Assembly: GCA_007120915.1 (NCBI GenBank)
Contig: SKMT01000042.1
Span: 1-7,663, forward strand
Direction: 5' to 3'
DNA: 7,663 nucleotides
Origin: Myxococcales bacterium
GTDB lineage: Bacteria; Myxococcota_A; Bradymonadia; Bradymonadales; Bradymonadaceae
Below are positions 5,227-7,663 of this stretch, piece by piece; the first letter of the stretch is position 1; the number at the start of each line of letters is the position of its first letter. The notes beneath the pieces were generated by a model. The model did not search any database and was not told the origin of the DNA. It saw nothing but the letters and a program-made list of their open reading frames with translations. The translations under genes were made by a program, and so were the position numbers.

Positions 5227-7663
5227 ATGCGCCTTTTCTACGAAAAGCCGGCCGCCCTGCAGGAGTTGTCCACCGACGAGCACGCGATCATCGCCGCGTC
5301 GGCGGGCACCGGCAAGACCTATACGCTGCAGCATCTGGTGGTGGAGTTGCTGTTGGACGACCGGCAGGTGCGCCTCGATGAGATTCTGCTGGTGACCTTC
5401 ACCGTGGCGGCGACATCGGATTTGAAGGCAAAGATTCGCGCCACCCTGCAACTGCTGGTCGAAAGCTGGGAGACCGCCCGCAGCCTGGAAGAACCGGCGG
5501 TGGAGTTGAGCGCTGACGGGACCCTGCAGCCGGCCGACGAGGTCGACGAACAGACCCACTGGATCATCGACGCCGACGGGATCGGTCGGCTTCGCCACGG
5601 GCTTCGCAATTTCGACCGGGCCGCCATCTACACCATCCACGGGTTCTGCCAGCGCATTCTGGTGGAGCACGCTTTTGCAAACCGGCGGCTCTTCGAGCAG
5701 GAACACGTCTCCGACGAAGACGCCATCGCCGAGGGCTTTGCGGAGATGCTGCGCCATGACGTGCGCCCGGGAACGGAACACCAGAAGTGGCTGACCGCCT
5801 ATCTGGGCGCCGGCAACGACATCGACGATTTGCGCGAGAAACTGACCGGCTACGTGCAGTGCCGCGGGGAATACCGCCCCGTCGAAACGGTGGACCTGGA
5901 GGCGTTTGACCAGTTCTGCAAAAGGCTGGTCCCCCTGCTTGAAGGGCTGGACTGGGAAGCATGGAAAGAAGAGATCAAGCCGCTGGCTCAAAACGCCGAT
6001 GGAACCAGCGCACGCCAATCCAACGCCATCGGCAAACGGGTCGGAAAACTGGTCGACAACTTCGTGCCTCGTTTCGATCCCGACGATCCGGTGGCGAATC
6101 TGTTTGTTTTCAACGATGCCTTCAAAAATCGCAAGGAGATCAAGTACTTCGCCAAAGACAAATCCCAGGTGGTCCTAGATCTGGTGGGCGAACTCGGCGA
6201 CGCACTCAGCGGGATCGAACAGTTCGCCAAGAACTGCGAGTTGATCGTCATCAGCCGGCTCGGCGAGACACTGAAACGCCGCGTAGAGACGCTGAAACAG
6301 CGCGAGGGTTACTTCACCTTCAACGACATGGTGCGCCTGGTCCGCGATACGCTGTGCGACAAAGAGGCTGACACCCAACTTCTGGAGAGTATCCGCTCTC
6401 AGTTTCGCTACGGGCTGATCGATGAGTTTCAGGACACCGACCGCGATCAGTGGGATATCTTCCGTCGGGTCTTCGTCGACAGCCCGGCAGAAGACCGGCA
6501 TTTTCTGTATCTGATCGGCGACCCGAAGCAGGCGATCTACGGGTTTCGAGGCGGTGACGTGTACACCTACCTGGAGGCCTGTACCGATCTGGAAGATCTG
6601 GGGGCCGACAGGGTGTCACTTCGCCACAACTACCGGTCCACCGAACCGGTGCTCGACGCCTGTAACCGTATCTTCGACGCCGACGCCGAAGAGCCGGTTC
6701 AACTGGGAGAAGGCATCGAATACGAACAGGAAGGTGTGCAACCGGGGCTGCCCTGGCTGTGTCTGCGCCGCGGGGGCGATCCCGTCGACGCGGGAGTCAC
6801 CGCCGTGGAGCTGACCACTGAGCGCGAAAGCCTGGGCATCGACCAGGTACGCTGGGGACTTCTGGAGTACTACGCCGACGAAATCGCCGACATCGTGCAT
6901 GGGCGACAAGACCTGGAGTTTCGCAGCGAAGACGGCGACGGTGACGACTGCTACGAGCCGGTAGGCGCCGAAGATATCTTCGTGTTGAGCCGGAAGCGAA
7001 AACAGCTCGACAATATGGCCCGCCTGCTTCGGCGCCGCGGCGTACCCTTTGCGTTTTTGAAGCTGCCGGGGCTGTTCCAGACCCCGGAGGCCGAAGATAT
7101 CTACGACCTGCTGCTGGCGCTGGATTCACCGTTTGATCGCTCTCGGCGAGCCCGCGCGTGGATGACGCCCTTCTTCGATCTAGAACTGACCGACCTGGAG
7201 GGGCTGGTCGATGTGGAGAACAGCGACGAGGTCTTCGCGCGGCTGTTGGGCTGGAGCCGGGCGAGCCGAACCACTGATTTTGCATCGCTGTTCGACCGCA
7301 TCGTCGATGAAAGTGGGCTGATCCGGCGGCGGTTGCTTCTGGAGCGTGGAGAGCGGGAGCTGACGAACTATCTGCACATCTTTGAGCTGCTCGCCGACGA
7401 AGCCTCTCGCCAGATCCGCACCGTCGAAGAGCTGGCGCGGCGGCTCAAGCGGTTTATCGACGGCACCGCCAGCCCGGAGGCCGAAGAGGCCGAACAGCAG
7501 CGGCTGGAGACCGAACAAAAGGCGGTTCAACTGCTGACGATCCACGGGGCGAAGGGCCTGGAGCGGGGGCTGGTGTTCGTGGTGCCCGCGCTCGGCGGGA
7601 TCGAAAAGATGAGGAAACCTTTTCGGTTTCACACCGACGCAGACGACGATTCGCAGCGCAAGA
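5227..7663 (+). CDS. recB: Exodeoxyribonuclease V beta subunit RecB (UvrD-like helicase part), incomplete at the right edge
   Basis: RecB is the 3'-5' helicase and, by its C-terminal domain, nuclease of RecBCD, which processes double-strand breaks for RecA-dependent repair. The 812 visible residues show superfamily 1A motifs in order: Walker A ASAGTGKT with K30; motif Ia LLVTFTVAATSDL; motif II DEFQDTD at 399-405; motif III GDPKQAIYGFRGGD starting at 431; motif IV NYRS at 468-471; motif V TIHGAKGLE at 771-779. ASAGTGKT, DEFQDTD and GDPKQAIY are typical of RecB rather than AddA or UvrD. Motif VI and the nuclease domain should lie beyond the window, as RecB usually has about 1100-1200 residues. 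ATG 5227 places Walker A near residue 30, as in known RecB, though no Shine-Dalgarno sequence is visible; read-through from the kinase gene could help. Motif Ia has Asp where Glu is usual, a mild change. An acidic stretch (566-577) is notable. recC and recD are not in view. Confidence 0.93.
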   Translation, partial: MRLFYEKPAALQELSTDEHAIIAASAGTGKTYTLQHLVVELLLDDRQVRLDEILLVTFTVAATSDLKAKIRATLQLLVESWETARSLEEPAVELSADGTLQPADEVDEQTHWIIDADGIGRLRHGLRNFDRAAIYTIHGFCQRILVEHAFANRRLFEQEHVSDEDAIAEGFAEMLRHDVRPGTEHQKWLTAYLGAGNDIDDLREKLTGYVQCRGEYRPVETVDLEAFDQFCKRLVPLLEGLDWEAWKEEIKPLAQNADGTSARQSNAIGKRVGKLVDNFVPRFDPDDPVANLFVFNDAFKNRKEIKYFAKDKSQVVLDLVGELGDALSGIEQFAKNCELIVISRLGETLKRRVETLKQREGYFTFNDMVRLVRDTLCDKEADTQLLESIRSQFRYGLIDEFQDTDRDQWDIFRRVFVDSPAEDRHFLYLIGDPKQAIYGFRGGDVYTYLEACTDLEDLGADRVSLRHNYRSTEPVLDACNRIFDADAEEPVQLGEGIEYEQEGVQPGLPWLCLRRGGDPVDAGVTAVELTTERESLGIDQVRWGLLEYYADEIADIVHGRQDLEFRSEDGDGDDCYEPVGAEDIFVLSRKRKQLDNMARLLRRRGVPFAFLKLPGLFQTPEAEDIYDLLLALDSPFDRSRRARAWMTPFFDLELTDLEGLVDVENSDEVFARLLGWSRASRTTDFASLFDRIVDESGLIRRRLLLERGERELTNYLHIFELLADEASRQIRTVEELARRLKRFIDGTASPEAEEAEQQRLETEQKAVQLLTIHGAKGLERGLVFVVPALGGIEKMRKPFRFHTDADDDSQRK

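Noticed and set aside
5068..6018. 316-codon open frame on the minus strand across the kinase-recB junction
   Set aside because: It spans two real genes and the heptamer array on the opposite strand, and has no recognisable domain.
5227..7663. AddA or a general UvrD/PcrA helicase instead of RecB
   Set aside because: ASAGTGKT, DEFQDTD and GDPKQAIYGFRGGD are the RecB forms of these motifs, and the spacing between motifs Ia and II (over 300 residues) fits RecB.

Overview
The window looks like chromosomal DNA of a GC-rich diderm bacterium. It encodes a predicted lipoprotein with a C-terminal outer-membrane barrel, a soluble hybrid histidine kinase with an HDFNN-type phosphoacceptor motif, and a RecB-type recombination helicase. 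That kinase style, the high GC and the rather acidic proteins would suit a deltaproteobacterial-type lineage such as Myxococcota or Bradymonadales. This is a guess from style, not a phylogenetic result. I see no mobile element, rRNA, tRNA, CRISPR array or recognisable defence island.

Layout. Positions 1-199 are mostly non-coding: two small hairpins at the left edge, a GC-rich foldable stretch and a tandem heptamer array. A minus-strand gene may start at 82 and leave the window on the left (weak call). Positions 200-3163 (minus) encode a 987-residue predicted lipoprotein: a gluzincin-like metallopeptidase domain with HExxH and a downstream glutamate, then TolB/PD40-like propeller repeats, then a surface-antigen-type beta barrel. 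A 111-bp divergent intergenic region (3164-3283 if the kinase starts at ATG 3284) holds weak overlapping promoter candidates and an inverted repeat. Positions 3284-5191 (plus) encode a 635-residue hybrid kinase: degenerate receiver, PAS, HisKA, HATPase and a full receiver. After 35 bp made mostly of another degenerate heptamer array, 5227 to the right edge encodes the first 812 residues of RecB, without its last helicase motif and nuclease domain.

How the parts relate. The kinase and recB are codirectional with no visible terminator between them, so they may share a transcript; the lipoprotein is divergent. RecB would act with RecC and RecD at double-strand breaks. The kinase would pass phosphate from H273 to D566 and perhaps on to an unseen partner. 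Nothing in the sequence proves a functional link between envelope protein, kinase and recombination enzyme. The points most worth a second look are the triple-degenerate N-terminal receiver of the kinase, the two heptamer arrays that carry the stop codons of two genes, the three-part architecture of the lipoprotein, and the kinase-recB adjacency. I found no convincing sign of an undescribed multi-gene system.
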